A DNA stretch of 61,045 nt from Nitrosomonas sp. (GCA_024282035.1 JAMWZR010000015.1:1-61045), one strand, 5' to 3'. Positions 34,161 to 43,922 are shown, counted from the first letter of the stretch. A program made the numbers and translations. Notes: generated by a model from the letters alone, not told the origin.

Positions 34161-35465
34161 ATGCTAAGAAATAGCAGTATGATTCATCAACCGAATCTGT
34201 TTGGAACAGATTTGTTGATGCAGCTTGATCCCGGTGATCCATTGTTGAAGCTTGCATCAACGATACCGTGGCAAGAGTTTGAGGAATCACTTTCCATTCA
34301 TTACACAGCAGCGACAGGAGCACCGAGTAAGCCGATCCGGTTGATGGTTGGGTTATTGATCCTGAAGCAATTAGAGAATTTGAGTGACGAATCGATAGTA
34401 TTGCAGTGGAAGCGGAATCCTTATTACCAGGCTTTTTGCGGCATGAAGGAGTTCCAGCAGAAATTGCCTTGTCATAGCACGGAGCTGGTGCATTTTCGCA
34501 AGCGCATAGGCGCGGAAGGTGTAGAGCGGATTTTCCGGATGAGCGTTGTTTTGCATGGGGAATCGGCGCTGGAAGATGTGGTTCATGTTGACACGACCGT
34601 GCATGAGAAGAACATCACGTACCCAACGGATAGCAAACTGGCGATCAGGATCATCAATCGCCTCAACAAGATTGGCCCCGTCCACGGTATTTCACAGCGG
34701 CGTACTTTTGTCAAAGAAGTGAAGTCACTGCGCCTGGATATTCGGCACTACCGGCACGTGAAGAAAAGAGCGAAGGCGAAACGAGCGTTGAAGCGACTCA
34801 GAACCATTGCAGGTATTTTGATGCGGGAGCTCAGGAGAGAACTGCCGCAATACTGTTTGTTTGAATGCTATCAAAGGGACTTTCTGCTGTATGAGCGAGT
34901 ATTACGGCAGCAACAAAACGATAAGAACAAGATCTACTCATTGCACGAACCGCAAGTGTACTGTGTCGCCAAGGGGAAAGACCACAAACAATATGAGTAC
35001 GGCAGCAAGGCATCGATAGCCAGCACAGCGAAAGGCAATCTGATTGTCGGGGTTGTCAGTCACGAACAGAACCTGCATGACAGTCATACTCTGCCGGAGA
35101 TATTGCGTCATGTTGAGACTTCGCGAGGGAAAGCTGCCAGGCAAGCCGTATGCGATCGCGGCTACCGCGGCAAACGTGAAGTCAATGGAACTCAGATCAT
35201 TTTGCCTGGAAAGGCGCTCAAGAAGGATACCCGGTACCAGAAAGACAAGAAGCGAAAACAGTGCAGGAGGCGTGCCGCGATTGAACCCATTATCGGCCAC
35301 CTGAAATCAGATTATCGAATGGCAAGGAACTATCTGAAAGGTGCTATTGGCGATCGCATCAACCTGCTGATGGCTGCTGCCGCCTGGAATCTGAAACAAT
35401 GGCTGCTGGCCATTTTTTGGCTCTTTTTCCCATGGCGAAAACTGCAAATTTATCGGATTCCTTGA
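34161..35465 (+). mobile_element. IS5-family-like insertion sequence (minimal extent)
   Basis: The coordinates cover only the transposase gene. The element must extend on both sides, probably to somewhere in 33940-34160 and 35466-35600. I compared these flanks and could not find convincing terminal inverted repeats or a target duplication, so the ends are unresolved. No second transposase gene or passenger gene is present. Confidence 0.7.
34161..35465 (+). CDS. IS5-family-like DDE transposase
   Basis: An apparently intact transposase of up to 434 residues (start could be Met7). The N-terminal DUF772-type region runs from SKPIRLMVGLLILKQ to HSTELVHFRKRIG. The DDE residues are recognisable: D144 in VHVDTTVHEK, the Asp of AVCDRGYRGKREV, and the Glu of RRAAIEPIIGHLKSD. 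No frameshift or stop interrupts the frame, so the element may be active. It sits between the TIGR04073 gene and the second TIM-barrel-like gene. Confidence 0.92.
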   Translation: MLRNSSMIHQPNLFGTDLLMQLDPGDPLLKLASTIPWQEFEESLSIHYTAATGAPSKPIRLMVGLLILKQLENLSDESIVLQWKRNPYYQAFCGMKEFQQKLPCHSTELVHFRKRIGAEGVERIFRMSVVLHGESALEDVVHVDTTVHEKNITYPTDSKLAIRIINRLNKIGPVHGISQRRTFVKEVKSLRLDIRHYRHVKKRAKAKRALKRLRTIAGILMRELRRELPQYCLFECYQRDFLLYERVLRQQQNDKNKIYSLHEPQVYCVAKGKDHKQYEYGSKASIASTAKGNLIVGVVSHEQNLHDSHTLPEILRHVETSRGKAARQAVCDRGYRGKREVNGTQIILPGKALKKDTRYQKDKKRKQCRRRAAIEPIIGHLKSDYRMARNYLKGAIGDRINLLMAAAAWNLKQWLLAIFWLFFPWRKLQIYRIP

Positions 35466-35914
35466 AGGAAATTTAAACTACCGGGGCATGCATTTTAGTC
35501 GGCAATAGTTTTCTCGGGTAGCTTTTCCAGAACAACTGTCGTTTGATACTTTTTCAGGGGCGACTATTTATAGGTTCAGAAATTAAGAACAAGGTCTGAT
35601 ATCTGTTTTCTTTCCTTAAGTTTTCTTAGTTTTGACTGACGTTCAGGCATTCAAGAAGCAACAAATTCCACGAAATAGTTTTTTTCAAGAACTGTTTTTT
35701 GCTTCTGACAAACCGATTGAATCAAATCAATGAGGCTGCCGGAGAATAGTGTAAGTTTTTAAATCAGCTGTGTAAATTGCATTTCAAAATCATCTTGTCA
35801 AGGACAATTCTTCATTACGAAAATGAAGATCGCAATGCAACTGCGATAGTATTTGTGTAACTAACAGCTCTTCCTATTCTCAGTCAGCTTCCATATCTTA
35901 AAAGGAAATTTTAT
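35466..35914. other. Intergenic region right of the transposase gene
   Basis: About 450 bases without a gene. The left part must hold the right end of the insertion sequence. The remainder is AT-rich and ends with AAAGGAAA, the ribosome-binding site of the next gene at 35915. No terminator, RNA gene or convincing promoter was seen. Confidence 0.4.
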
Positions 35915-37069
35915 ATGGAATCTGCAAATATCAATTCGAAGTTTAGGGCTTTGAATTTAAATTCGGGTAAAAGCATGCGTCTATTTTGGATGACCTCGCT
36001 TTTAATCCTCTGTGCCACCTTTTTCACCTTGGGCTCGAAACAAGCCATCAGTGCAGCTGGCAATATGAAGTGGCATCCCGGTCATTACCTCATGCTAATC
36101 AACCCAGGTGACAGCAATCCGCTTTACATGGAACAAGTTTATAGTGAATTAGCAGTTTCCGCGTTTCGAGGAGTAGTCATTCGTTACACATGGCCCGAAC
36201 TTGAGCCACAAAAAGATATGTATGATTTCAGTGCAATCGAAAATCATCTCACAGAGCTTGCATCTCGAAACAAACAGTTGATCGTACTGTTAGAAACCAA
36301 GTCGTTCAATCTCACAAAGGAAATAGTTCCGGATTACATCAAGACCACTCCCATTTACGAAGGAGGAATATTTCCAATCGGTGCTTATGGCAGCAAAATC
36401 ACCAAAGGCTATAACATCAAAATGTGGAATAGCTATGTTCAAGGTCGTCTGAGAGCACTAATCCGTAATATGGGTCAACATTTCAATATTCACCCTAACT
36501 TCGAGGGCTTTGGCTTAACAGAAACAGCCATGGGAACACCGATCGAACCGCTTACCACAAGCCAAACCGATGCATTCTACGGGAATCTGATGATACTTAA
36601 CCAGCGCATGCGCTATCGCTTTCCGAATACGATGACATTCCAGTTTGTCAATTATCCCCGTTCAATTCTGGAAACCTATGTCAATTCACTGCAAACCATG
36701 GGTTCAGCCCTCGGCGCACCTGATGTATTTCCAGATGAACCAGGGCTCAATTTCCCAGGATCTCAATACTCACCAAGAGGCCTTTACACTTATTACCCCG
36801 AACGCGCTGGGTTAATGCCGCTGGCCATCCAGATTGAAGAACCAAATTATTTAAACACTCGCCTTGATGGAACAGGTCATCAACCAAGTATTGGCGAATT
36901 ATTGACATTTGCTCGGGATACTCTCAAGGTCAACTACCTATTCTGGACCCGCACACCCGAATACTATACTAAGGTATTAAACACCATGAAAGCTCCAAAA
37001 CAGAAATCTGATCTTTACGGTGGACTGTCACCAGTATGTCCAGCCAATTACACTAGCTGCATAGAATAA
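35915..37069 (+). CDS. Secreted TIM-barrel glycoside-hydrolase-like protein (copy 2)
   Basis: Paralog of the gene at 6481, also 384 residues and visibly similar over the whole mature part. A signal segment (hydrophobic 22-40) leads to cleavage near ISAA, then MKWHPGHY. Shared blocks include WPELEPQKDMYDFS (93-106), FEGFGLTETAMG with E203, RFPNTMTFQFVNYPR, the GAPDVFPDEPGL turn and the C-terminal VCPANYTSCIE with two Cys. The fold resembles clan A glycoside hydrolases; catalysis and substrate are unproven. A later Met (21) might be the true start. It is followed by a good terminator, so it is monocistronic. Confidence 0.75.
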   Translation: MESANINSKFRALNLNSGKSMRLFWMTSLLILCATFFTLGSKQAISAAGNMKWHPGHYLMLINPGDSNPLYMEQVYSELAVSAFRGVVIRYTWPELEPQKDMYDFSAIENHLTELASRNKQLIVLLETKSFNLTKEIVPDYIKTTPIYEGGIFPIGAYGSKITKGYNIKMWNSYVQGRLRALIRNMGQHFNIHPNFEGFGLTETAMGTPIEPLTTSQTDAFYGNLMILNQRMRYRFPNTMTFQFVNYPRSILETYVNSLQTMGSALGAPDVFPDEPGLNFPGSQYSPRGLYTYYPERAGLMPLAIQIEEPNYLNTRLDGTGHQPSIGELLTFARDTLKVNYLFWTRTPEYYTKVLNTMKAPKQKSDLYGGLSPVCPANYTSCIE

Positions 37070-37088
37070 TCCCTACTGTATCAATAAG

Positions 37089-37120
37089 AAAGGAAGACGC
37101 AGAAGTATGTGTCTTCCTTT
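37089..37120 (+). terminator. Intrinsic terminator after the TIM-barrel-like gene
   Basis: AAAGGAAGAC (37089-37098) pairs with GTCTTCCTTT (37111-37120) in a 10-bp stem with a 12-base loop, followed by ACATTTTTG. It lies 20 bases after the stop. Confidence 0.7.
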
Positions 37121-37368
37121 ACATTTTTGTTCCTCTCTCACCAGCAAAATTCAATATTCCGTCAATTTACTGCCAACCCGAACGATCCCCATAAGTTCCT
37201 CATTTCCATATGGAAAATGCGCGAATACAAAAAAGTTTCCACCAAAAACCCGAAAACACGTGAAAAACTTGGTTTTTCTTCGTAAATGAAAAATTCGGCT
37301 GTGTGTTATTTTGCACACCAGCATTCGTCATTTAACGTTTACTGAATTCAGTCTTAGGAGTCAGCATA
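37121..37368. other. Intergenic region upstream of motA
   Basis: About 250 bases with a palindrome TTTCCATATGGAAA near 37206. I looked for a sigma-28 flagellar promoter (TAAA...GCCGATAA) and found no convincing match. AGGAG ahead of 37369 is the motA ribosome-binding site. Confidence 0.4.
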
Positions 37369-38229
37369 ATGCTTGTTATCGTTGGTTACGTCATCATCAT
37401 TATTTCTGTATTTGGCGGTTTTGCCATAGCTGGTGGTCATCTTGCCTCTCTATGGCAACCGGTTGAGCTACTCATGATCGGCGGAGCTGCTGTAGGTGCA
37501 TTTATAGTAGGTAATTCCAACAAAGCCCTCAAGGCAACAATGAAGGCTTTACCTACTGTGTTCAAGAGTTCGAAATATAACAAAGCCATGTACATGGATC
37601 TCATGACACTACTCTACGAGATACTCGGAAAAATTCGCAAAGAAGGATTGATGTCGATCGAAGGCGATGTCGATGATCCTAACAATAGTCCGATTTTTAC
37701 CAAATACCCCGTCATTCTCGCAGATCATCATATTACCGAATTTATCACCGACTACCTGCGACTCATGGTAGGTGGAAATCTGAATTCCCTGGAAATCGAA
37801 AACCTGATGGACAGTGAGCTGGAAACCCATCATCAAGAAGGTGAGGTCCCCATTCACACCATCGCCAAATTGGGTGATGGTCTACCGGCATTTGGTATTG
37901 TTGCTGCAGTAATGGGTGTGGTGCACACAATGGAATCCGTTCATCTACCGCCTGCAGAATTAGGCATTTTAATCGCAGCCGCCTTGGTTGGTACTTTCCT
38001 GGGTATTTTGTTAGCTTATGGTTTTGTAGGTCCACTAGCGGGTAAGCTCGAACACAATCTGCACGAATCGAGCAAAATGTACGAATGTATCAAAATCACC
38101 TTACTGGCCAACCTGAATGGTTACACTCCGGTACTGGCTGTCGAGTTTGGCCGCAAGGTGCTATTCACAACAGAAAGACCTTCTTTCATGGAGTTGGAAG
38201 AACACGTCAAACAGAGCAAATCCAAATAG
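37369..38229 (+). CDS. motA: Flagellar motor stator protein MotA
   Basis: Stator subunit of 286 residues with four membrane segments (about 4-24, 30-50, 170-195, 202-225) and the large cytoplasmic loop between the second and third. The MotA/TolQ core (GDGLPAFGIVAAVMGVVHTM) is intact. Together with MotB it forms the proton channel that drives the flagellar rotor. AGGAG precedes the ATG. motB starts 40 bases later. No other flagellar or chemotaxis gene is present in this window. Confidence 0.96.
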   Translation: MLVIVGYVIIIISVFGGFAIAGGHLASLWQPVELLMIGGAAVGAFIVGNSNKALKATMKALPTVFKSSKYNKAMYMDLMTLLYEILGKIRKEGLMSIEGDVDDPNNSPIFTKYPVILADHHITEFITDYLRLMVGGNLNSLEIENLMDSELETHHQEGEVPIHTIAKLGDGLPAFGIVAAVMGVVHTMESVHLPPAELGILIAAALVGTFLGILLAYGFVGPLAGKLEHNLHESSKMYECIKITLLANLNGYTPVLAVEFGRKVLFTTERPSFMELEEHVKQSKSK

Positions 38230-38269
38230 AGTTTTCTGACTATAACCTTTTACGAACAATAGGATAGAC

Positions 38270-39190
38270 ATGTCCGAAGATCTTGCTCAACGCCCGATAG
38301 TCATCAAGCGTATAAAAAAAGCAGGGGGAGGCCATCATGGTGGTGCGTGGAAAATTGCATACGCCGATTTTGTCACAGCCATGATGGCTTTCTTTTTATT
38401 GATGTGGTTATTGGGCTCAACCACCAAAGCACAACTTGAAGGCATAGCAGAGTACTTCAAGAATCCCATGAAAGTCTCCTTGTCGGGCGGATCAGGAGCC
38501 GGAGACACCACCAGTGTCATCAAAGGCGGCGGCACTGATTTTACCCGCAAGGAAGGCCAGGTCAAAAAAGGCGATATTAAAGAAGAACCCATTGACAAAG
38601 AAACCAAGAAAATCATGCGTGAGCGTGCCGAACTGATCAAACTGGAAGGACTGAAGAAAAAAATCGAAGCGGCTGTCGAAGCCAATCCTGCTCTGAAAAA
38701 ATTTGAAAACCAGCTCTTACTGGATATCACAACCGACGGCTTGAGAATCCAGATCGTCGATGAGAAGAATCGCCCCATGTTTGCACTAGGCAAGGCGGAT
38801 CTACAGCCTTATACCAAAACCATACTGCGTGAAATTGGCAAAATGCTTAACGACGTCAATAATAAGATCAGTCTATCTGGACATACCGATGGCAAGCCTT
38901 ACCCTACCGGTGATAAAGGTTACAGCAACTGGGAATTGTCTGCGGACCGCGCAAATGCTTCACGCCGAGAGCTTATTGCCGGTGGCATGGATGTCAATAA
39001 GGTGCTTAAAGTGGTAGGTTTGTCCTCGGCCGTTTTATTTGACAAGAAAGATCCACTCAATCCCATAAACCGCCGCATCAGCATCGTAGTAATGAACGAG
39101 AAAGCTGAAAAAGCGATCACTATGGAAAGTCCAACAGTCGATGTCGACATGCAGGATGCCCCCAATACCGAAATATTGCAACCCCAGTGA
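38270..39190 (+). CDS. motB: Flagellar motor stator protein MotB
   Basis: Stator subunit of 306 residues: one N-terminal membrane helix (about 28-50) with the proton-accepting D33 in YADFVTAMMAFF, a plug/linker region rich in Gly and Lys, and an OmpA-like peptidoglycan-binding domain with SGHTDGKPY and ELSADRANASRREL. It anchors the stator to the cell wall. The stop overlaps the start of the methyltransferase gene by ATGA, so that gene is likely part of the same transcript. Confidence 0.96.
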   Translation: MSEDLAQRPIVIKRIKKAGGGHHGGAWKIAYADFVTAMMAFFLLMWLLGSTTKAQLEGIAEYFKNPMKVSLSGGSGAGDTTSVIKGGGTDFTRKEGQVKKGDIKEEPIDKETKKIMRERAELIKLEGLKKKIEAAVEANPALKKFENQLLLDITTDGLRIQIVDEKNRPMFALGKADLQPYTKTILREIGKMLNDVNNKISLSGHTDGKPYPTGDKGYSNWELSADRANASRRELIAGGMDVNKVLKVVGLSSAVLFDKKDPLNPINRRISIVVMNEKAEKAITMESPTVDVDMQDAPNTEILQPQ

Positions 39191-39975
39191 TGATACATAA
39201 CCCTATGAATACACTCACCACATCCTGTACAAAAGCGAGATACCCCGCTGTATTGGCATTACTCATCCAGCTTTGCTCACTGTTCATGGTGTTGACACTC
39301 GCCAAGCAAACTTCAATAACACTCAGTCTGTTGGAATGGGGCAGCCTGCAAGGTTTTCTGGCTGGAATACTGAGTTTACTGCTACGCCAACCGGTATGGT
39401 GGATTCCCATACACCTGTTTTTCTCACCCTTGCTCTTGCTGGCGTTAACACTGGATATTTCTCCTTCCTGGTACCTGCTAGCTTTCTCGGTTTTACTGCT
39501 GATTTATGGAAAAACTTTCAGAACACGAGTTCCTTTGTACCTTTCCAGTAGGGATGTCAATATTGAATTGACTAAACTCCTGCCCCGCGATACGACATTC
39601 TCGTTTGTCGATCTGGGTAGCGGTTGCGGGGGATTACTGAAGAACTTGGCCAATTCCCACAAAAACGGTCGATTCCACGGTATCGAAACTGCACCATTGC
39701 CTTTTCTGATCAGTTATTTGAGAAACCGAGCCTTCGGTTCGCCTTTGACGCTTACCTGGGGAGATTTCTGGCAGCATGACTTCTCAGACTACGATATCGT
39801 ATATGCGTACTTATCCCCTGTTCCCATGGAAACATTATGGCAAAAAGTCAGTGAGGAGATGCGACCCGGTAGCCTGTTTATTAGCAACACCTTTATCATT
39901 CCCGGTGTCCAGCCCTATAAAAGTATCAAACTCAACGATTTTTCCAACTCCACGCTATTTATCTGGAAAATTTGA
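39187..39975 (+). CDS. Membrane-anchored class I SAM methyltransferase
   Basis: A 262-residue protein with about four hydrophobic segments in the first 115 residues and a methyltransferase domain behind. Motif I is FVDLGSGCGGLL, then HGIETAPLP and YAYLSPVPMETLWQK, followed by SLFISNTFIIPG. The domain pattern recalls the FAM173/ATPSCKMT lysine methyltransferases, which are also membrane-anchored, but this is by eye only. Its ATG overlaps the motB stop (ATGA), suggesting translational coupling. The substrate is unknown; a link to motor or membrane proteins is inference. Confidence 0.78.
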   Translation: MMIHNPMNTLTTSCTKARYPAVLALLIQLCSLFMVLTLAKQTSITLSLLEWGSLQGFLAGILSLLLRQPVWWIPIHLFFSPLLLLALTLDISPSWYLLAFSVLLLIYGKTFRTRVPLYLSSRDVNIELTKLLPRDTTFSFVDLGSGCGGLLKNLANSHKNGRFHGIETAPLPFLISYLRNRAFGSPLTLTWGDFWQHDFSDYDIVYAYLSPVPMETLWQKVSEEMRPGSLFISNTFIIPGVQPYKSIKLNDFSNSTLFIWKI

Positions 39976-39993
39976 TCCTTTCGGTTTCATTTA

Positions 39994-41379
39994 TTAAACT
40001 CGCCGCCAGGTTGTTCCCTGTGCGCTGTCTTCCAGAATGATGCCTTGCGATAACAGGTGCTTGCGTATCGTATCGGCGTCGGCATAGCGTTTTTCAGTTC
40101 GGGCAACGATCCGCTGCTGAATCCATTGTTCGATTTCTTTCTCACCCAGCCCTTGGGATTCATGAATCGCAACTTTACCCTGCAAGTATTCCTGCGGATT
40201 CTGTTGCAGCAATCCCAGGAAGCCACCTAATACCTTTAATAGATTGGCGTTTTCAATCGAACCAGTTTTGTTGATATCGCTTGCAAGTTCGAACAGTACA
40301 GCTACAGCTTCCGGAGTGTTGAAATCGTCATCCATCGCAACCTTGAATTTCTGTGCATGAACATGATTCCAGTCCACCTGCACTTCACCTGCATTTGATG
40401 GTGTGTCTTTCAAGGCGGTATAGAGCCGATCCAGCGCCTGTTTGGCATCCTTGAGGTGCTGATCGGAATAATTGAGCGGACTGCGATACTGTGCACGCAA
40501 TATGAAAAACCGCACGACTTCAGCCTGATAATGTTTGAGTATCTCTCTAACAGTAAAGAAATTGCCTAAAGACTTAGACATCTTCTCGTTATCTACCCGA
40601 ACAAATCCATTATGCATCCAATAATTGACAAAGGGATGATCGTGCGCACCTTCACTTTGTGCAATCTCATTCTCGTGATGTGGAAATTGCAGATCCTGCC
40701 CCCCACCATGAATATCAAAATGTATTCCCAGCAACTGCTCACTCATTGCCGAGCATTCGATATGCCAACCCGGTCGCCCTTTCCCCCAAGGTGAATCCCA
40801 GGCTGGTTCATTAGGCTTCGCCGCTTTCCACAATACGAAATCCAATGGATCATTTTTATTGGAATCAATCTCCACTCGCTCACCGGCCCGCAAATCATCC
40901 AGTGATTTTCCAGAGAGTTTTCCATAATCTGGAAATTTGTAAACAGAATAATATACGTCGCCATTTTGTGCAGGATAGGCAAGATCCTTATCCACCAGTG
41001 TCTGAATCATTCGAATCATCTGTTCAACATATCCCGTCGCACGTGGTTGATTGGACGGTTGTATAACCCCCAGAGCGTCGGAATCCTCGTTCATGGCCTG
41101 GATGAAACGATCGGTCAGGTCTGTGATGGACTCGTTGTTCTCCAGTGAACGTTTGATGATCTTGTCATCAATGTCGGTTATATTGCGCACATAGTTAACG
41201 ACATACCCACTTGCTCTAAACCAGCGAACGACCGTATCAAACACCACCAGTACACGCGCATGCCCAAGGTGACAGTAATCATAGACTGTCATTCCACAAA
41301 CATAGAGACCAACCTTGCCGGGTTCTAATGGAACAAAATTCTGCTTTGTTCTCGCAATGGAGTTATAAATTTTGAGCAT
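39994..41379 (-). CDS. cysS: Cysteinyl-tRNA synthetase
   Basis: Class I aminoacyl-tRNA synthetase of 461 residues, the usual length. C28 in [14 protein letters not shown] is a zinc ligand that selects cysteine, HLGH (37-40) is the HIGH motif and KMSKSLGNF the KMSKS loop. The anticodon-binding C-terminal domain is complete. The start is preceded by an AT-rich region and is divergent from the cyclophilin pair. Nothing unusual is seen. Confidence 0.97.
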   Translation of the reverse strand: MLKIYNSIARTKQNFVPLEPGKVGLYVCGMTVYDYCHLGHARVLVVFDTVVRWFRASGYVVNYVRNITDIDDKIIKRSLENNESITDLTDRFIQAMNEDSDALGVIQPSNQPRATGYVEQMIRMIQTLVDKDLAYPAQNGDVYYSVYKFPDYGKLSGKSLDDLRAGERVEIDSNKNDPLDFVLWKAAKPNEPAWDSPWGKGRPGWHIECSAMSEQLLGIHFDIHGGGQDLQFPHHENEIAQSEGAHDHPFVNYWMHNGFVRVDNEKMSKSLGNFFTVREILKHYQAEVVRFFILRAQYRSPLNYSDQHLKDAKQALDRLYTALKDTPSNAGEVQVDWNHVHAQKFKVAMDDDFNTPEAVAVLFELASDINKTGSIENANLLKVLGGFLGLLQQNPQEYLQGKVAIHESQGLGEKEIEQWIQQRIVARTEKRYADADTIRKHLLSQGIILEDSAQGTTWRRV

Positions 41380-41540
41380 AAAGTAAAAAGTGGATAGAAT
41401 TACGGGTCAACTTATCTTCTTGTTAGAATGATGAACTTATTGACAAATCTGGGAATATTCATTCGCGCGGCATTATAACATACTGACCTCGACACGCTTT
41501 ATCACTTAACCACCCACTTTATACAGGACAGGGTATCACC

Positions 41541-42113
41541 ATGCGACATAACATTATAAAATTATTAGGATTGTTTATTTTCATACTTATATCGGGTACT
41601 TGCACTGCAAACACCGTAACAGTCGAGATCAAGACAAATACGGGTTCGATCGTGCTGGAACTCTATCCAGATAAAGCGCCCAAAACTGTCGAGAATTTTC
41701 TGCAATATGTCGATGATGGATTTTACAAAAATACAATTTTTCATCGTGTCATCAGTAACTTCATGATTCAGGGAGGAGGATTTGACACTTCACTCAAGCA
41801 AAAACCGACACGCACTGCAATCCAGAATGAAGCAGCCAACGGACTGAAGAATGAAGTCGGAACCATTGCCATGGCACGCACATCCGATCCACATTCAGCT
41901 TCGGCGCAGTTTTTCATCAATGTCGCCAACAATGCTTTCCTAGATTACAAAGCACCCAATCAAAGTGGCTACGGCTATGCCGTTTTTGGCAAAGTCATCA
42001 GTGGTATGGATGTCGTACAAAAGATTGCCGCCACACCGACAGGTTCAAGTGGCCCATTTTCACGTGACGTCCCCAAAAGCACCATCGTCATTGAAGATAT
42101 CGTCAAACGTTAA
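41541..42113 (+). CDS. ppiA: Periplasmic peptidyl-prolyl cis-trans isomerase (cyclophilin)
   Basis: Cyclophilin-type isomerase of 190 residues with a signal peptide (hydrophobic 8-20, cleavage near CTA), so it acts in the periplasm. Catalytic residues are visible in [15 protein letters not shown] and SAQFFINVANN. The gene is followed 51 bases later by a cytoplasmic homolog on the same strand, so the two compartments are served from one locus. The frame is complete and typical of the family. Confidence 0.93.
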   Translation: MRHNIIKLLGLFIFILISGTCTANTVTVEIKTNTGSIVLELYPDKAPKTVENFLQYVDDGFYKNTIFHRVISNFMIQGGGFDTSLKQKPTRTAIQNEAANGLKNEVGTIAMARTSDPHSASAQFFINVANNAFLDYKAPNQSGYGYAVFGKVISGMDVVQKIAATPTGSSGPFSRDVPKSTIVIEDIVKR

Positions 42114-42164
42114 TTAACAGTACGAAACACACAACAATACAACTTCAATTCAACAAGGAAAAAA

Positions 42165-42656
42165 ATGGTCAAATTGCATACCAATTTCGGTGTAATCGTT
42201 CTTGAGCTGGATGGTGAGAAAGCTCCTGAAACCGTAAAAAATTTTCTTAACTATGTCGAGAGTGGGTTTTATGACAATACGATCTTTCATCGCGTCATTG
42301 ATGATTTCATGATTCAAGGCGGCGGTTTTGAACCGGGAATGAAACAGAAAAAAACACAAGCTCCCATAAAAAATGAGGCTGATAATGGGCTGAAGAACGA
42401 TGCTTATACCATCGCCATGGCACGTACGGCAGATGTTCATTCCGCGACAGCACAATTCTTTATTAATGTCACGAGCAATGGTTTTCTCAACTACAAGTCA
42501 TCTACTCCTCAGGGATTTGGTTATTGCGTCTTTGGGAAAGTCGTGGAAGGTCAGGATATCGTAGATAAAATCAAGAAAGTCAAAACGGGGGATTCCGCCG
42601 GTCATCAAAATGTTCCGCATGAAGATATCGTCATCCAGAAAGCAGAAGCCATTTAA
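42165..42656 (+). CDS. ppiB: Cytoplasmic peptidyl-prolyl cis-trans isomerase B
   Basis: Cyclophilin of 163 residues without a signal peptide. [15 protein letters not shown] and [13 protein letters not shown] are the catalytic blocks. AAGGAAAA precedes the ATG. It closes the tandem with ppiA and is followed by a strong terminator at 42681. The two proteins are clearly homologous along their full length and probably arose by tandem duplication with gain or loss of the signal peptide. Confidence 0.95.
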   Translation: MVKLHTNFGVIVLELDGEKAPETVKNFLNYVESGFYDNTIFHRVIDDFMIQGGGFEPGMKQKKTQAPIKNEADNGLKNDAYTIAMARTADVHSATAQFFINVTSNGFLNYKSSTPQGFGYCVFGKVVEGQDIVDKIKKVKTGDSAGHQNVPHEDIVIQKAEAI

Positions 42657-42680
42657 AGTAAATGACATAGTCACTACCGT

Positions 42681-42709
42681 CAGAATAAACACATTGCGTG
42701 TTTATTCTG
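42681..42709. terminator. Strong bidirectional terminator between ppiB and metZ
   Basis: CAGAATAAACAC (42681-42692) pairs perfectly with GTGTTTATTCTG (42698-42709) around a five-base loop, ATTGC. On the plus strand it is followed by ATTCTCTTTAT. It sits between the convergent ppiB and metZ genes and likely stops both transcripts. Confidence 0.75.
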
Positions 42710-42716
42710 ATTCTCT

Positions 42717-43922
42717 TTATAGTCCCCGGGCGAGATCAGTCTGAATATCCTGTACTGCCTCGAGTCCCACAGCAATGCGCAGCAGTCCATCCGATATACC
42801 AGCAGCATCACGTGCTTCCTGACTGATACGCGCATGTGTCGTGGTTGCAGGGTGCGTCAATGTACTTTTGGCATCCCCTAGATTAGCCGTGATAGAAATC
42901 AAACGAGTGGAATCGATGACCCGCCAAGCGGCATCCTTTGCACCACGAACTTCAAATGTCACAATCCCGCCCCCTGAATTTTGCTGAATTTTTGCCAGTG
43001 CATACTGTGGATGTGAAGGTAATCCAGGATAATAAACACGCGCCACATTGGGCTGTGATTCAAGCCATTGAGCCAGTTGTAGCGCATTTGCAGCATGATT
43101 CTGCATCCGAATCTTCAGTGTTTCCAATCCTTTCAAAATTATCCAGGCATTGAAAGCACTCATCGTGGGACCGGCAGTCCTCAGAAAACCGTAGATACCT
43201 CCATCCATCAGCAAATCACGATTACCTAATACTGCACCTCCGAGTACTCTTCCCTGCCCGTCCAGGTATTTGGTAGCAGAGTGAATGACAATGTCAGCCC
43301 CCAGCTCAAGCGGTTTTTGTAAAATAGGTGTACAGAAACAATTGTCCACCGCTAACCATATCCCATGCTTTCTGGCAATTTCAGCCAAAGCGGGTATATC
43401 CGAAATTTCGGTCAATGGATTGGATGGTGTTTCCAGAAAGAACAGTTTGGTATTAGGTTTGATGGCAGCTTCCCAGGAAGCAGCATCGGTGGCAGACACG
43501 AATGTGGTATCGATTGCAAATTTCTTCAGGATGTTATTGAACAAATTAACTGTCGCGCCAAATAAACTGCGCGAGGCAACGACATGATCTCCCGCAGCTA
43601 ACAATCCCATCACACATGCCAGAATTGCGGACATTCCCGATGCCGTGGCCACTCCCACTTCTGCGCCTTCCAGAATGGCAAGGCGTTCTTCAAAAGCCGT
43701 CACCGTCGGATTAGTGAAGCGTGAATAAATGTTGCCGGGTTCGTTTCCGGAAAAACGTGCAGCCGCCTGTGCTGCATTATCGAATACAAAACTCGAAGTC
43801 AGAAACATCGCTTCCGAATGTTCGTTAAACTGACTGCGATGAATGCCCGTATGCAGTGCGAGTGTCTCAGGTTGCAAGTGTTCGGTCACTTCATTAATCT
43901 TTATGTCGTCTTTGTTCATCAA
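42717..43922 (-). CDS. metZ: O-succinylhomoserine sulfhydrylase
   Basis: PLP-dependent Cys/Met metabolism enzyme of 401 residues. The Schiff-base Lys is K218 in HSATKYLDGQGRVLGG, and the SGMSA loop and ETPSNP block are typical. MetZ makes homocysteine directly from an activated homoserine and sulfide. The metZ name is favoured over cystathionine beta-lyase or gamma-synthase because in betaproteobacteria metZ follows purF, as here. It is the last gene of the long minus-strand block and ends at the terminator at 42681. Confidence 0.93.
   Translation of the reverse strand: MMNKDDIKINEVTEHLQPETLALHTGIHRSQFNEHSEAMFLTSSFVFDNAAQAAARFSGNEPGNIYSRFTNPTVTAFEERLAILEGAEVGVATASGMSAILACVMGLLAAGDHVVASRSLFGATVNLFNNILKKFAIDTTFVSATDAASWEAAIKPNTKLFFLETPSNPLTEISDIPALAEIARKHGIWLAVDNCFCTPILQKPLELGADIVIHSATKYLDGQGRVLGGAVLGNRDLLMDGGIYGFLRTAGPTMSAFNAWIILKGLETLKIRMQNHAANALQLAQWLESQPNVARVYYPGLPSHPQYALAKIQQNSGGGIVTFEVRGAKDAAWRVIDSTRLISITANLGDAKSTLTHPATTTHARISQEARDAAGISDGLLRIAVGLEAVQDIQTDLARGL

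Noticed and set aside
37121-37368. Sigma-28 promoter for motAB
   Set aside because: TAAA and CGGCTG-like pieces exist, but not with the expected spacing and GCCGATAA-like second half.
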